A DNA stretch of 50,266 nucleotides. It comes from Salsipaludibacter albus. Its GTDB lineage: Bacteria; Actinomycetota; Nitriliruptoria; Nitriliruptorales; Nitriliruptoraceae. A model generated the notes under the pieces. It made no database searches and was not told where the DNA came from. It saw only the letters and a program-made list of their open reading frames with translations. A program made the translations under genes and the position numbers. The stretch spans positions 1 through 50,266 of the forward strand of contig NZ_JAHOPH010000027.1 of NCBI RefSeq assembly GCF_019798055.1, read 5' to 3'. Below, piece after piece: positions 8,697 through 17,600 of the stretch. The number at the start of each line of letters is the position of its first letter. Position 1 is the first letter of the stretch.

Positions 8697-10211
8697 TCAG
8701 GCCGGCGCGACGGCGTTGGCGCCGGACGGCACGGGGTCGAGCCCCAGGTCGGCCTCGAGCGCCCGCGCCACCCGGAAGCAGCGGTCGTCGCCCAGCAGCG
8801 GACCCATCACCTGCAGCCCGGTCGGCAGTCCCTCCGCGCCACGGCCGTTGGGCACCGAGACCGCCGGGACGCCGGCCAGCGACGCGGGCACCGTCGCGAC
8901 GTCGTTGAGGTACATCGCGAGCGGGTCGTCGGTCTTGTCCCCCAGCGGGAACGCGACGCTCGGCGACGTCGGCGAGACCAGCACGTCGACCTGCTCGAAG
9001 GCGGTCGCGAAGTCGTTCGCGATGAGTCGTCGGACCCTCGACGCCTGGTTGTAGAACGCGTCGTAGTAGCCCGACGAGAGCGCGTGCGTGCCGATCATGA
9101 TCCGGCGCCGCACCTCCGGACCGAACCCCGCCCCACGCGTGGCGGCGTTCATCTCCTCGGCGGTCGGCGCGTCGACCCGCAGGCCGTAGCGAACACCGTC
9201 GAACCGGGCGAGGTTGGACGACGCCTCGGACGGGGCCACCAGGTAGTAGGCCGGCAGGCCGTACGACGCGTGCGGGATCGACGCCTCGACGACCGTCGCC
9301 CCGAGGGCCTCGAACCGTCGCAGCGAGTCCTCGAAGGCCGCCAGCACGCCGGGCTCGTAGCCCTCGCCCTGCAGTTCGGTGACCACGCCGATGGTCAGCC
9401 CCTCGACGCCGGCATCGAGGTCGGCGAGCAGGTCGGGCAGGTCACGGCCGACCCGCACGGGGTCGATCGAGGTGGAGTCCCGCGGGTCGTGTCCCTGGAT
9501 CACCGACTGCAGCAGGGCGGCGTCGGTCACGCTGCGCGCGAACGGTCCGGCCTGGTCCAGCGACGAGGCGAACGCGACCATCCCGTAGCGGGACACGGCG
9601 CCGTAGGTCGGCTTGGACCCCACCAGCCCGCACAGGGCGGCCGGCTGGCGGATCGAGCCACCGGTGTCGGTGCCCAGCGACAGCGGGGCCTGGAGGGCGG
9701 CGACGGCGGCCGCGGAGCCACCGGACGAACCTCCGGGAACGCGCCCGAGGTCCCACGGGTTGCGGGTCGGTCCGTAGGCCGAGTTCTCGGTCGACGAGCC
9801 CATCGCGAACTCGTCCATGTTGGTCTTGCCGAGCACGATCACGTCGGCGGCCCGGAGCTTCTCGGTGACGGTGGCGTCGTAGGGCGGGACCCAGCCCTCG
9901 AGGATCCGCGACCCGACCGTGGTCGGGGCGCCACGCATCGTGAACAGGTCCTTGAGTGCCAGCGGCACGCCCGCGAGCGGACCGAGGTCCCGACCCGTCA
10001 CGCGCCGCTGGTCGACGTCGTCGGCGTGGCGGCGGGCGGTGTCGGCGACGACGGTCAGGAAGGCGTGGACGTCGGTGTCGGACGTCCCGTCACCGTCGGT
10101 CGCCTCGATCCGGTCGAGGTGGGCGTCCACGACCTCGCGCGCGGAGACCTCGCGCGCGGCCATCCGGGCGGCGAGCCCGGCAGCGGTGTCGGTGAGCAGG
10201 TCGGACGTCAT
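8697..10211 (-). CDS. gatA: Glutamyl-tRNA(Gln) amidotransferase subunit A
   Basis: A 504-residue amidase subunit that releases ammonia from glutamine for GatB. The amidase-signature triad can be placed at Lys87 (LALKDLF), Ser162 ([10 protein letters not shown]) and the nucleophile Ser186 ([11 protein letters not shown]), with the 24-residue Ser-Ser spacing of characterised GatA enzymes. The motif [15 protein letters not shown] distinguishes it from general amidases, and linkage to gatC and gatB confirms the assignment. ATG start; 63 bases separate it from gatC. Confidence 0.95.
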   Translation of the reverse strand: MTSDLLTDTAAGLAARMAAREVSAREVVDAHLDRIEATDGDGTSDTDVHAFLTVVADTARRHADDVDQRRVTGRDLGPLAGVPLALKDLFTMRGAPTTVGSRILEGWVPPYDATVTEKLRAADVIVLGKTNMDEFAMGSSTENSAYGPTRNPWDLGRVPGGSSGGSAAAVAALQAPLSLGTDTGGSIRQPAALCGLVGSKPTYGAVSRYGMVAFASSLDQAGPFARSVTDAALLQSVIQGHDPRDSTSIDPVRVGRDLPDLLADLDAGVEGLTIGVVTELQGEGYEPGVLAAFEDSLRRFEALGATVVEASIPHASYGLPAYYLVAPSEASSNLARFDGVRYGLRVDAPTAEEMNAATRGAGFGPEVRRRIMIGTHALSSGYYDAFYNQASRVRRLIANDFATAFEQVDVLVSPTSPSVAFPLGDKTDDPLAMYLNDVATVPASLAGVPAVSVPNGRGAEGLPTGLQVMGPLLGDDRCFRVARALEADLGLDPVPSGANAVAPA

Positions 10212-10274
10212 CGGTGGGGTTCCTTCGACAGGTCGTGCCCGGGGCGGACGCGAGACGCGGCCGTGACGGGAGGT

Positions 10275-10571
10275 TCAGGCGTCCTCGGCGACGATCCGCG
10301 GCACGGCGAACCGGTCCTCGCGCGCGTCGGGTGCCTGGGACAGGACCTCGTCGCGAGGCAGGGACGCAGCCGGGTGGTCGTCGCGCATGACGTTGGTCAC
10401 CGGGAACGGGTGGACCATCGGTTCGACGTCGTCGGCGGCGACCTCGCCGACCTGCTCGGCGTACTCCAGGATCTGGGACAGTTGCGGGGCCAGTTCGGCC
10501 ACGTCGTCGTCGGACAGGTCGAGTCGGGCCAAGCGCGCGACGTGGCGGACCTCGGCTTCGGACAGGGCCAT
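10275..10571 (-). CDS. gatC: Glutamyl-tRNA(Gln) amidotransferase subunit C
   Basis: A 98-residue stabilising subunit of GatCAB. It begins MALSEAEVRHVARLARLDLS, the standard GatC opening, continues with a helical LSQILEYAEQV segment, and ends with the conserved LPRDEVLSQAPDAREDRFAVPRI motif. The ATG at 10571 fits the family; the frame is open further upstream only with low-complexity sequence. First gene of the gat operon, facing away from the secreted protease gene. Confidence 0.94.
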   Translation of the reverse strand: MALSEAEVRHVARLARLDLSDDDVAELAPQLSQILEYAEQVGEVAADDVEPMVHPFPVTNVMRDDHPAASLPRDEVLSQAPDAREDRFAVPRIVAEDA

Positions 10572-10739
10572 CTCGGACACCCTTCTGCGGGACGGACGGC
10601 GCACGACGGCGCCTCCGGGAAGGCTACCGAGCCGGGGCTGGGACCCACGAGCCGCCCCGGGGCACCTCGCCGTGCCCGCGTCGGTGTCCGGTGGGCGGAC
10701 ACGACCGGGGACCCCGCCCGCGGCGTCGCAGCACGTGGC

Positions 10740-10745
10740 TAGATT
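10740..10745 (+). promoter_or_regulatory. Candidate -10 element (TAGATT) of the metalloprotease gene
   Basis: An A/T-containing hexamer fitting TAnnnT in a very GC-rich intergenic stretch, 70 bases before the GTG start. No clear -35 is visible. Assigned by position and composition only. Confidence 0.3.
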
Positions 10746-10815
10746 CCGGACCGGCAGCCCGCCGATCGTCGGCGCGGTCGCCAGGTCCCCCCGATCCCGT
10801 CCCACGAGGCACTCC

Positions 10816-12801
10816 GTGCACGCTTCCCCCCGATCCCTGCGCTCCCTCCTGCTCGTCGTGGCCGGCAGCGCCCTGCTGGCCGTCCCGGCCATCGGCGCCT
10901 CCGCCGCGCCACCGGGCCAGGCCGGCCCACCCGACGGCAGCCGCGGCCAGCAGGCCATCGCCGAGCTGGGTGACCGGCTGCCCGCCGTCGCCCGCGACAA
11001 CGGCATGTCGGCCGCACGCCTGCGCACCCTGCTGCGGACCGACGACACCCTGTTCGTCGACGACACCGACCGCCTGTTCTACGTCCGTCCCGAGGCGCCC
11101 CGCGAGGTCCGTGCAGACGTCGGCGAGGCCCAGGCCGTCACCGCCCTCGCGCAGAGCTTCGAGCTGCACTCGCGCCCGGGCGCGAACCGGACGATCTTCC
11201 TCGACTTCGACGGCTACCAGTTGCCGGACGGCACGGCATGGTCCCGCAACGGCTACTTCGCCGACCCCTACGACACCAACAACAACCCCGGCACCTTCTC
11301 GTCCGCCGAACTGGCGGTCGTCCAGTCCGTGTGGGCACGGGTCGCCGAGGACTACGCCCCGTTCGACGTCGACGTGACCACCGAGGACCCCGGCATCGAC
11401 GCCATCCGCCGCTCCAGCAGCGGTGACCAGGTCTACGGCACCCGGGTCGTCATCACCGACGAGGGCACCAACTGCGGGTGTGGCGGGGTCGCCTACCTCG
11501 GCGTGTTCGACGTGACCGGGTCGACCCACGACTACTACCAGCCGGCCTGGGTCTACACCCAGGGCGTCGGGGACGGCGCGCACAACATCGCCGAGGCCGC
11601 GTCGCACGAGGCCGGGCACAACCTCGGCCTGAACCACGACGGCACCTCGAACCAGGGCTACTACATCGGCCACGGCGCATGGGCCCCGATCATGGGCGTG
11701 GGCTACTACGAGCCCATCACCCAGTGGAGCCGCGGCGAGTACGCCGACGCCAACAACACCGAGAACGACTGGTCCGTGATGGCCAGCAACGGTGCACCGC
11801 CACTGTCCGACGACCACGGCACCCGGACCTCGCCGACCGACCTCGGTGGCAGCGGGACCATCGACGCCAGCGGGATGATCACCCCGCAGTACACCGGTTC
11901 GACGCCCAACGACGTCGACGCCTTCGCCTTCACTGCCGGCGCCGGGGCCGCGACGTTCACGGCCAGCCCGTCGGAGGTCCTGCCCAACCTCGACATCGCG
12001 CTGACCCTGCGCACCTCGTCCGGCACGGTCGTCGCCACGGCGGACCCGGTGTCCACCCAGGTCAGCGGGGACCGGGCCGATGGCCTGGCCGCATCGCTGT
12101 CGGTCGACCTTGCCGCGGGGAACTACGTGCTCGAGGTCGACGGCGTCGGGGCGCGCAACCCGTCCACGACCGGCTACAGCGACTACGGCAGCGTGGGCCC
12201 CTACACGCTGACCGGTTCGCACGTCGCCGGCGGCGGGGGGACCCCGGACAACCAGGCACCGACCGCGGCCGCGTCCGCCAGCCCCTCGTCCGGGACCGCC
12301 CCGTTGGCGGTGACCCTGTCCGCAGCCGGGTCCAGTGACCCGGACGGCTCGATCGTGTCGACGTCCTGGGACTTCGGCGACGGCTCGTCGGGCAGCGGCA
12401 CGACCGTGTCGCACACCTACGGGGTCGGCACCTTCACCGCGACGGTCACCGTGACCGACGACGACGGTGCCACCGACACCGACAGCGTGACGATCACCGC
12501 GACCACGGGTTCCACCGGCCCACCGGCGGCGCCGTCGAACGTGACCGCCACCGAGTCGGGTCGTCGCGAGGCGACCGTCTCCTGGACCGACAACGCCACC
12601 AACGAGACCGGCTTCGTGGTCGAGCTGGAGAAGCAGCGTGGCAACGGGAGCTGGGGTGAGCAGGGCACGGTGCAGGTCGGCGCGAACACCACGTCGACCG
12701 TCGTGTCGGGTGGTCGCGGGACCTACCGCTTCGTCGTGCGCGCCGTGAACGGCGACGGCAGCTCCGCCGGGGTGACGTCCAACGTCGTCGAGTTGAGCTG
12801 A
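10816..12801 (+). CDS. Secreted zinc metalloprotease (metzincin) with PKD and Fn3 domains
   Basis: A 661-residue exported protease. The N-terminus is a Sec signal peptide (RSLRSLLLVVAGSALLAVPA, cleavage near SAA-PPG, residue ~30), followed by a pro-region. The catalytic domain has HEAGHNLGLNHD, with zinc ligands His264, His268 and His274 and Glu265 as base, and a Met-turn in PIMGVGYY about 20 residues on. A jelly-roll pre-peptidase-C-like region (~345-475), one PKD domain with the WDFGDGS signature (~480-570) and one Fn3 domain (~575-660) follow. PKD and Fn3 modules usually bind polymers or surfaces. GTG 10816 is chosen because it places the signal peptide at the start. A strong terminator follows at 12821. 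Confidence 0.88.
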   Translation: MHASPRSLRSLLLVVAGSALLAVPAIGASAAPPGQAGPPDGSRGQQAIAELGDRLPAVARDNGMSAARLRTLLRTDDTLFVDDTDRLFYVRPEAPREVRADVGEAQAVTALAQSFELHSRPGANRTIFLDFDGYQLPDGTAWSRNGYFADPYDTNNNPGTFSSAELAVVQSVWARVAEDYAPFDVDVTTEDPGIDAIRRSSSGDQVYGTRVVITDEGTNCGCGGVAYLGVFDVTGSTHDYYQPAWVYTQGVGDGAHNIAEAASHEAGHNLGLNHDGTSNQGYYIGHGAWAPIMGVGYYEPITQWSRGEYADANNTENDWSVMASNGAPPLSDDHGTRTSPTDLGGSGTIDASGMITPQYTGSTPNDVDAFAFTAGAGAATFTASPSEVLPNLDIALTLRTSSGTVVATADPVSTQVSGDRADGLAASLSVDLAAGNYVLEVDGVGARNPSTTGYSDYGSVGPYTLTGSHVAGGGGTPDNQAPTAAASASPSSGTAPLAVTLSAAGSSDPDGSIVSTSWDFGDGSSGSGTTVSHTYGVGTFTATVTVTDDDGATDTDSVTITATTGSTGPPAAPSNVTATESGRREATVSWTDNATNETGFVVELEKQRGNGSWGEQGTVQVGANTTSTVVSGGRGTYRFVVRAVNGDGSSAGVTSNVVELS

Positions 12802-12820
12802 GCCGAACCGACCAGCACGT

Positions 12821-12851
12821 GCGGGCCGGGTCGACCATCGACCCGGCCCGC
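12821..12851. terminator. Bidirectional hairpin terminator
   Basis: A perfect 14-bp stem (GCGGGCCGGGTCGA with its complement) around a CCA loop. It starts 20 bases after the protease stop and ends 17 bases before the stop of the convergent YCII gene. There is no T-run on either side, as is common in high-GC actinobacteria. Confidence 0.8.
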
Positions 12852-12867
12852 CGGCGTGCGGCGACGT

Positions 12868-13257
12868 TCAGGCGTCCGGACCCCTCTGCGATCGCAGGTC
12901 ACCCGTCGCGGCGAAGGGACGGACCTCGATGGGCACCCCGAGGCACGACGTGACCCGATCGGCCCAGCCCAGCGCCTCGTCGAGGTCCGCGGCCTCGATC
13001 ACGTAGAAGCCCGCGATGTGCTCCTTGGACTCCGCGAAGGGGCCGTCGGTGGTGACCAGCCGGCCGCTGTCGCGCCGCAGCACCGTGGCGTCGTCGGGGC
13101 CGGTCAGGCCACCGCTGAAGACCCACGTGCCGGTGACCTGCATGTCGTCCTCGACCTCCACGAGGGTGCGGAACCCGGCCTGGCGCTCCTCCGGGGACGG
13201 CTCGTGGTCCGAGGGTGGGTCGTCGGAGGTGTGGACGGCAAGCAGGTAGTGCGGCAT
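12868..13257 (-). CDS. YCII-related (DGPF-domain) protein
   Basis: A 129-residue protein of the YCII/DGPF superfamily. The signature TDGPFAESKEHIAGFYVIEA and the following DLDEALGWADR helix are clear, and the start MPHYLLAVH is typical. Members are dimeric ferredoxin-like proteins with a conserved His-Asp pair and mostly unknown activity; many sit beside ECF sigma factors, but none is here. The ATG at 13257 has GAGGAG about seven bases upstream, which rejects longer starts. Confidence 0.88.
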   Translation of the reverse strand: MPHYLLAVHTSDDPPSDHEPSPEERQAGFRTLVEVEDDMQVTGTWVFSGGLTGPDDATVLRRDSGRLVTTDGPFAESKEHIAGFYVIEAADLDEALGWADRVTSCLGVPIEVRPFAATGDLRSQRGPDA

Positions 13258-13428
13258 GGGTTGCTCCTCGGGCGTCGGGCGGGCATCTCCCGCCTCACCA
13301 TGGACGACGATCGACCCGGGGCCAGTCTCGACATTTCCATGGACGGCGACCGGTCGTGAGCGTCTGGCGCCCGCAGGTGCGCGCTGCGGCCCGGGGCCGA
13401 GCGGCGCAGGAACCGAGTGTCGCAGACC

Positions 13429-13434
13429 TATCCT
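13429..13434 (+). promoter_or_regulatory. Candidate -10 element (TATCCT) of the ion channel gene
   Basis: TATCCT fits the actinobacterial TAnnnT -10 form and lies 41 bases before the ATG at 13475. No recognisable -35 is seen. Confidence 0.35.
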
Positions 13435-13474
13435 CGCACGACGACCCGACCTCCGAGCACCGACGGGAGCACCC

Positions 13475-14356
13475 ATGGCGTCCCCGCCGACCTCGTCCGC
13501 GGCCCCGTCCGACGAGGCGACCCTCCGCGAGCGGCTCCGCCGGATCATCTTCGAGGCGGACACCCCGGCCGGCAAGGCCTTCGACGTCGTCCTGCTGGTG
13601 TTGATCGTCGCCAGCGTGCTGTTGGTCATGTGGGAGACGGTCCCGGGGGTACGCGAGGAGAACCGCCAACTGATCGTGGCACTCGAGTGGGTCGTCACGG
13701 CACTGTTCACGCTCGAGTACCTGGCCCGGCTGTGGACCGCCCCGTCCGCACGCGGCTACGCGCGCAGTTTCTTCGGTGTCATCGACCTGCTGTCGGTCCT
13801 GCCGGTCTACCTCGCCCTGGTCGTGCCGGGTGCACAGTCCCTGCTGGTGGTGCGGTCGCTGCGGCTGATGCGGGTCTTCCGGGTCTTCAAGATGGCGCAC
13901 TTCCTGCGCCAGGCCAACTTCCTGCTGGACGCGGTCCGGTCCTCGGCGCGCAAGATCGCGGTGTTCCTCCTGTCGGTCGTGCTGATCAACGTCATCGTCG
14001 GGTCGACCATGTACGTCATCGAGGGCGCCGCCAACGGTTTCGACTCGATGTTCCGCGGGGTGTACTGGTCGATCGTGACGATGAGCACGGTCGGCTTCGG
14101 CGACATCGCCCCCCAGACGGGCCTGGGCCAGGTGCTGGCGGCCGCACTGATGATCATGGGCTACAGCGTCATCGCCGTGCCGACCGGGATCGTTTCGGCC
14201 GAGGTGGCGTCGGCGCGGGCCCACGACGCGCCCCAGCCGACCTGCCCCGCCTGCGGGTGGGACGACCACGACGTCCGCGCAGTCCACTGCCAGCGCTGTG
14301 GTGCGGTGTTGCACACCGCACCAGCAGCGGACAGGTCACCAGCCGCCGACGACTAG
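13475..14356 (+). CDS. Voltage-gated-type potassium channel with C-terminal zinc ribbon
   Basis: A 293-residue membrane protein of the ion_trans family. It has six predicted membrane segments. The S4-like segment VVRSLRLMRVFRVFKMAHFLR carries regularly spaced arginines, and the pore loop has the K+ filter TVGFGD at residues 205-210. After S6 the tail holds Cys257-x2-Cys260-x11-Cys272-x2-Cys275, a zinc-ribbon pattern that is not a usual part of bacterial Kv channels. GGGAG lies seven bases before the ATG. The stop codon overlaps the stop of the convergent small gene by four bases. Confidence 0.9.
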   Translation: MASPPTSSAAPSDEATLRERLRRIIFEADTPAGKAFDVVLLVLIVASVLLVMWETVPGVREENRQLIVALEWVVTALFTLEYLARLWTAPSARGYARSFFGVIDLLSVLPVYLALVVPGAQSLLVVRSLRLMRVFRVFKMAHFLRQANFLLDAVRSSARKIAVFLLSVVLINVIVGSTMYVIEGAANGFDSMFRGVYWSIVTMSTVGFGDIAPQTGLGQVLAAALMIMGYSVIAVPTGIVSAEVASARAHDAPQPTCPACGWDDHDVRAVHCQRCGAVLHTAPAADRSPAADD

Positions 14357-14688
14357 AGACCGAAGAACTCCAGCAGGCTGGCACAGTCCGTCCACGGGAC
14401 CCCGGGGAACGGCGCGACCGGCACCACCGCGTGGCCTCCCTTGTCGCCCAGCGCCGCGCCGGCAGTCCCGAAGTGCAGGTGGTCGTGCTGGGCGTTCAAC
14501 CGCAGGGCCTGGTTGGCGGCGAGGTCGACGCATCGATCGACGCTGATCGGCGTCTCCGTCTCCTCGTCGAACTCCAGCCCGATGACCAGCACGTGCGGAT
14601 GCTTCGGCAACTCGTGCTCGTCGGCTCCGGCAACCGTGCCCAGGAACATCAGCACGAGCGCGCCGAGCAGTATCGTGAACTTCTTCAT
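14353..14688 (-). CDS. Small exported protein of unknown function
   Basis: A 111-residue protein that I do not recognise. Residues 1-23 form a clear signal peptide (MKKFTILLGALVLMFLGTVAG, cleavage near AGA-DEH), so the mature part is about 88 residues outside the membrane. It has several histidines (HELPKHPHVLVIG, NAQHDHLHFG) and two cysteines, one in VDRCVDLA and one in TDCASLLEFF, which could form a disulfide; the histidines could bind metal. GAGGGG stands before the ATG at 14688. It is a lone gene, tail-to-tail with the K+ channel. Confidence 0.7.
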   Translation of the reverse strand: MKKFTILLGALVLMFLGTVAGADEHELPKHPHVLVIGLEFDEETETPISVDRCVDLAANQALRLNAQHDHLHFGTAGAALGDKGGHAVVPVAPFPGVPWTDCASLLEFFGL

Positions 14689-14820
14689 GGTTGGACCCCT
14701 CACGAGACGCGCCTCGTCCCCCCGACCCCCTGTCGACGGCGGTACCCGCTCGTCGGACCACCCTGCCACGGTCCGGAGCCCGTTGTCAATAGCACGTGAC
14801 ACCCAGCCCGGATGGGCCAC

Positions 14821-16254
14821 TCAGGTCCGGGCGAGCTTGGCGCGGATGTGGTCCCGGACCGTCGCGAGGTCGGCCGGGAGCACGGCCAGTCGCTCCTCCC
14901 GGTCGTACAGGTCCGACAGGTGCGGCGGCAGGGCCGGTCGCACGCCGGTGGCCCGCTCGACCGCCGTGGGGAACTTCGCGGGATGGGCCGGGCCGAGCAC
15001 GACCATCGGCACCCCCGGGTCGGGTCGACCCTGTCGGTCCTCCCGAGCCGCGTGGAAGCCCACTGCCGTGTGGGGGTCGACCTGGAAGCCGGTCTCGTCG
15101 AACACCGCACGGATGGCGGCCAGCGTCTGGGCCTCGTCCGCACGGTGGGCCCCGAACAGGGATCGCACGTCGTCCAGCAACGCTTCGTCGACGGTGAACA
15201 CGCCGTCGCGCGCCAGGGCCTCCATGTCGGCCGTGACGCGGTCGCCGTCACGTCCGTGGATGTCGAACAGGAGCCGCTCGAAGTTCGACGACACCTGGAT
15301 GTCCATCGACGGCGAGATGGTCGGGGTGACGTCCTCGAGCTCGTGGCGGCCGGTGGCCAGGAACCGCGCCAGGATGTCGTTGTCGTTCGTGGCGATCACC
15401 AGCCGGCGGATCGGCACACCGATCTGGCGGGCGACGTACCCGGCGAAGATGTCCCCGAAGTTGCCGGTCGGGACGCTGAAGCTGACCTCGACGTCGGGCG
15501 CACCCAGCGACGACGCCGCCGTGGCGTAGTAGACGACCTGGGGCAGGACCCGGGCCCAGTTGATCGAGTTGACCCCGCTCAACGCGACCTCGTCGCGGAA
15601 CTGCCCGTCGTTGAACAGCTCCTTGAGGATCCGCTGGCAGTCGTCGAAGGTGCCCTCGATCGCGATGTTGTGGACGTTGGGTGCCTGCACCGTCGTCATC
15701 TGGCGACGCTGCACCTCGGTGGTGCGCCCGTGCGGGTGCATGATGAAGATGCTGGAGCGGGTCGAGCGGCGCACCGCCTCGATGGCCGCCGACCCCGTGT
15801 CGCCGGAGGTCGCACCGATCAGGGTGATGTGGCGATCGTGGAACCGCAGCACGTGCTCGTACATCCGCCCGAGCACCTGCATCGCGACGTCCTTGAACGC
15901 CAGCGTCGGCCCGTGGTAGAGCTCCAGCAGCCACTCGTCGGGCCCGGTCTGGAACAGCGGGGCGACCGAGTGGTGCACGAAGCTGGCGTAGGCCTCGTCG
16001 AGCAGGGTGTGGAGGGTCGCGTCGCTGATGCCGCGGTCACCGGCGTCCCCGGCGGACCCCCCGTGGACGAACGGGCGCATGACCTCCCACGCCGCCTGGC
16101 TGTAGGGCATGGACCGCAGGCTGCGGATCAGGTCGGGTGACAGCGTCGGCCACTCGTCGGGCACGTACAGGCCACCGTCGTGGGCCAGGCCCGTCATCAG
16201 GGCACCGAAGAAGTCGGTCGGTTCTGCGCGACCCCGCGTGCTGACGTACTGCAT
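14821..16254 (-). CDS. thrC: Threonine synthase
   Basis: A 477-residue PLP enzyme that converts O-phosphohomoserine to threonine. It begins MQYVSTRG, the hallmark start of the longer threonine synthase class. The PLP lysine is K121 in YHGPTLAFKDVAMQ, and the phosphate-binding loop is in LIGATSGDTGSAAIEA. The C-terminal extension with HTAVGFHA fits this class. The frame is open to 16302, but residues before MQYVSTRG have no counterpart in the family. Other threonine biosynthesis genes are not adjacent. Confidence 0.94.
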   Translation of the reverse strand: MQYVSTRGRAEPTDFFGALMTGLAHDGGLYVPDEWPTLSPDLIRSLRSMPYSQAAWEVMRPFVHGGSAGDAGDRGISDATLHTLLDEAYASFVHHSVAPLFQTGPDEWLLELYHGPTLAFKDVAMQVLGRMYEHVLRFHDRHITLIGATSGDTGSAAIEAVRRSTRSSIFIMHPHGRTTEVQRRQMTTVQAPNVHNIAIEGTFDDCQRILKELFNDGQFRDEVALSGVNSINWARVLPQVVYYATAASSLGAPDVEVSFSVPTGNFGDIFAGYVARQIGVPIRRLVIATNDNDILARFLATGRHELEDVTPTISPSMDIQVSSNFERLLFDIHGRDGDRVTADMEALARDGVFTVDEALLDDVRSLFGAHRADEAQTLAAIRAVFDETGFQVDPHTAVGFHAAREDRQGRPDPGVPMVVLGPAHPAKFPTAVERATGVRPALPPHLSDLYDREERLAVLPADLATVRDHIRAKLART

Positions 16255-16356
16255 GATCAACTTCCGGGTGAACGATTCCGGGCCCGTGACGAGCACCGTC
16301 ACGCCGCGACGACGCTACCGGCTCCGCGCACCGCCAACGCCCCCGCCAGGGGTGGC

Positions 16357-16818
16357 TCACCGCGGGGCGTCGTCTTCCGGGTGACCCGACGGCCCCGGAT
16401 CGACCAGCCGCGCGGCGTGCCGGGCGATGGTGTCGGCCTCCTCGGCCGCCTCGGGCGGGTGGAAGCCGTAGTTGATGCCCAGCCACGCGGTCTTGGCCCA
16501 GCCGTAGCCCAGCACCGGGACGGCGGCGTTGACCACGATCCCCGCCACGGTCACGCCCACCCAGGGCACGTCGGGCCAGAAGGCCATGATCCCCCCGACC
16601 GAGACCACCGCGAAGACGACCAGGACCACGAACACGATCACCGTGACCGAGCCGAGCCAGTAGCCCTCCTCGCGCTCGAAGTGGAGTCCACAGCTCGGGC
16701 AGTCCTCGCGGATGTCCAGTGGCGAGACGAACAGGCCGCCGCCCCCGCAGCGGGGGCAGTGGCCGATCAGCCCACGGCCGATCACGTCCCAGTGCGGGAG
16801 CTGCTCGTCGGCCGACAC
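16357..16818 (-). CDS. DUF983 membrane protein
   Basis: A 153-residue protein of the DUF983 family. A cytoplasmic zinc-ribbon part (CPRCGGGGLFVSPLDIREDCPSCGL, about residues 21-45) precedes two hydrophobic segments (VTVIVFVVLVVFAVVSVGG and VGVTVAGIVVNAAVPVLGYG). The function is not known; in other bacteria such genes occur near cytochrome oxidase or biosynthetic genes, neither of which is here. GTG 16818 is chosen for the GAGGAG six bases before it. It is divergent from the nicotinamidase gene. Confidence 0.85.
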   Translation of the reverse strand: MSADEQLPHWDVIGRGLIGHCPRCGGGGLFVSPLDIREDCPSCGLHFEREEGYWLGSVTVIVFVVLVVFAVVSVGGIMAFWPDVPWVGVTVAGIVVNAAVPVLGYGWAKTAWLGINYGFHPPEAAEEADTIARHAARLVDPGPSGHPEDDAPR

Positions 16819-16879
16819 GCTGCACTCCTCGGGGCGTCCTCGAGGCGACCCCACGCCCGGCCAGCCTATCCCCGGGACC

Positions 16880-16885
16880 TACACT
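16880..16885 (+). promoter_or_regulatory. Candidate -10 element (TACACT) of the nicotinamidase gene
   Basis: TACACT fits TAnnnT and lies 47 bases before the ATG at 16933, inside the 114-bp divergent region shared with the DUF983 gene. The -35 is not clear. Confidence 0.35.
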
Positions 16886-16932
16886 TCCGACCTGTACCGA
16901 CCGTCGTCCAGGCCCTCGTCCGGAGCACCCCC

Positions 16933-17490
16933 ATGACCACTGCCTTCCTCGCCGTCGACGTCCAGAACGACTTCTGCGAGGGGGGGTCGCTGCCCGTCGA
17001 CGGTGGCGGGGACGTCGCCCGGGCGATCAGCCGCCACCTCGCCGAGGCGGACTACGACCTGGTGGTCGCCACGCGCGACTTCCACGTCGATCCGGGTGGG
17101 CACTTCTCCGACGACCCCGACTTCGTCGACTCGTGGCCACCGCACTGCCGGGTCGACACGGCCGGGGCCTCGTTCCATCCCGGGCTGGACGTGCTGGCAC
17201 TGGACGCGATCGTGTCCAAGGGCGAGCACGAGGCCGCCTACAGCGGCTTCGAGGGCACGACCGACGACGGCACGACGCTGGCCGACCTGCTCGACCACCA
17301 CGGGATCGACCGGGTGGTCATCGGCGGGCTGGCCACGGACCACTGCGTGCGTGCCACCGCCCTGGACGCCGCCGCCCACGACCTCGACACGACCGTCGAC
17401 CTGTCGCTGGCCGCCGGGGTCGCCCCCGACACCACGGCCAAGGCCCTGGACCAGCTCCGCGCCGCCGGCGTCACCCTCCTCCACGCCTGA
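16933..17490 (+). CDS. pncA: Nicotinamidase (isochorismatase superfamily)
   Basis: A 185-residue enzyme that hydrolyses nicotinamide to nicotinate for NAD salvage. The catalytic triad can be placed at Asp9 (AVDVQNDF), Lys96 (VSKGEHEAAYSGF) and Cys138 (ATDHCVRATA). The metal site is Asp49, His51 and His57 in TRDFHVDPGGHF. The length and the GTDxxxxAYSGF-like block match PncA rather than general isochorismatases. One of the 50-bp palindromes follows 32 bases after the stop. Confidence 0.92.
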   Translation: MTTAFLAVDVQNDFCEGGSLPVDGGGDVARAISRHLAEADYDLVVATRDFHVDPGGHFSDDPDFVDSWPPHCRVDTAGASFHPGLDVLALDAIVSKGEHEAAYSGFEGTTDDGTTLADLLDHHGIDRVVIGGLATDHCVRATALDAAAHDLDTTVDLSLAAGVAPDTTAKALDQLRAAGVTLLHA

Positions 17491-17522
17491 CGTCCGTCCA
17501 CCCCCACCGCTCCTGCGACCAC

Positions 17523-17572
17523 GTCGAGTGTGCGCATCGGGGCCACCGGTGACCGCGAACCGCACACTCGAC
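17523..17572. repeat. 50-bp palindromic intergenic element, copy 3
   Basis: Ends GTCGAGTGTG and CACACTCGAC. The arms pair for 12 bp here (GTCGAGTGTGCG with CGCACACTCGAC). The left 17 bases equal those of copy 1 and of copy 2 on its minus strand. It lies between the convergent nicotinamidase and NTF2-like genes, 28 bases before the stop of the latter. Confidence 0.87.
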
Positions 17573-17600
17573 GCATCGGGGTCCGGCGGCATGGTGCGCG

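Noticed and set aside
8355-10742. A 795-codon plus-strand frame across gatA and gatC
   Set aside because: Antisense shadow of the gat operon, composed of Val/Gly/Arg/Asp runs without a domain.
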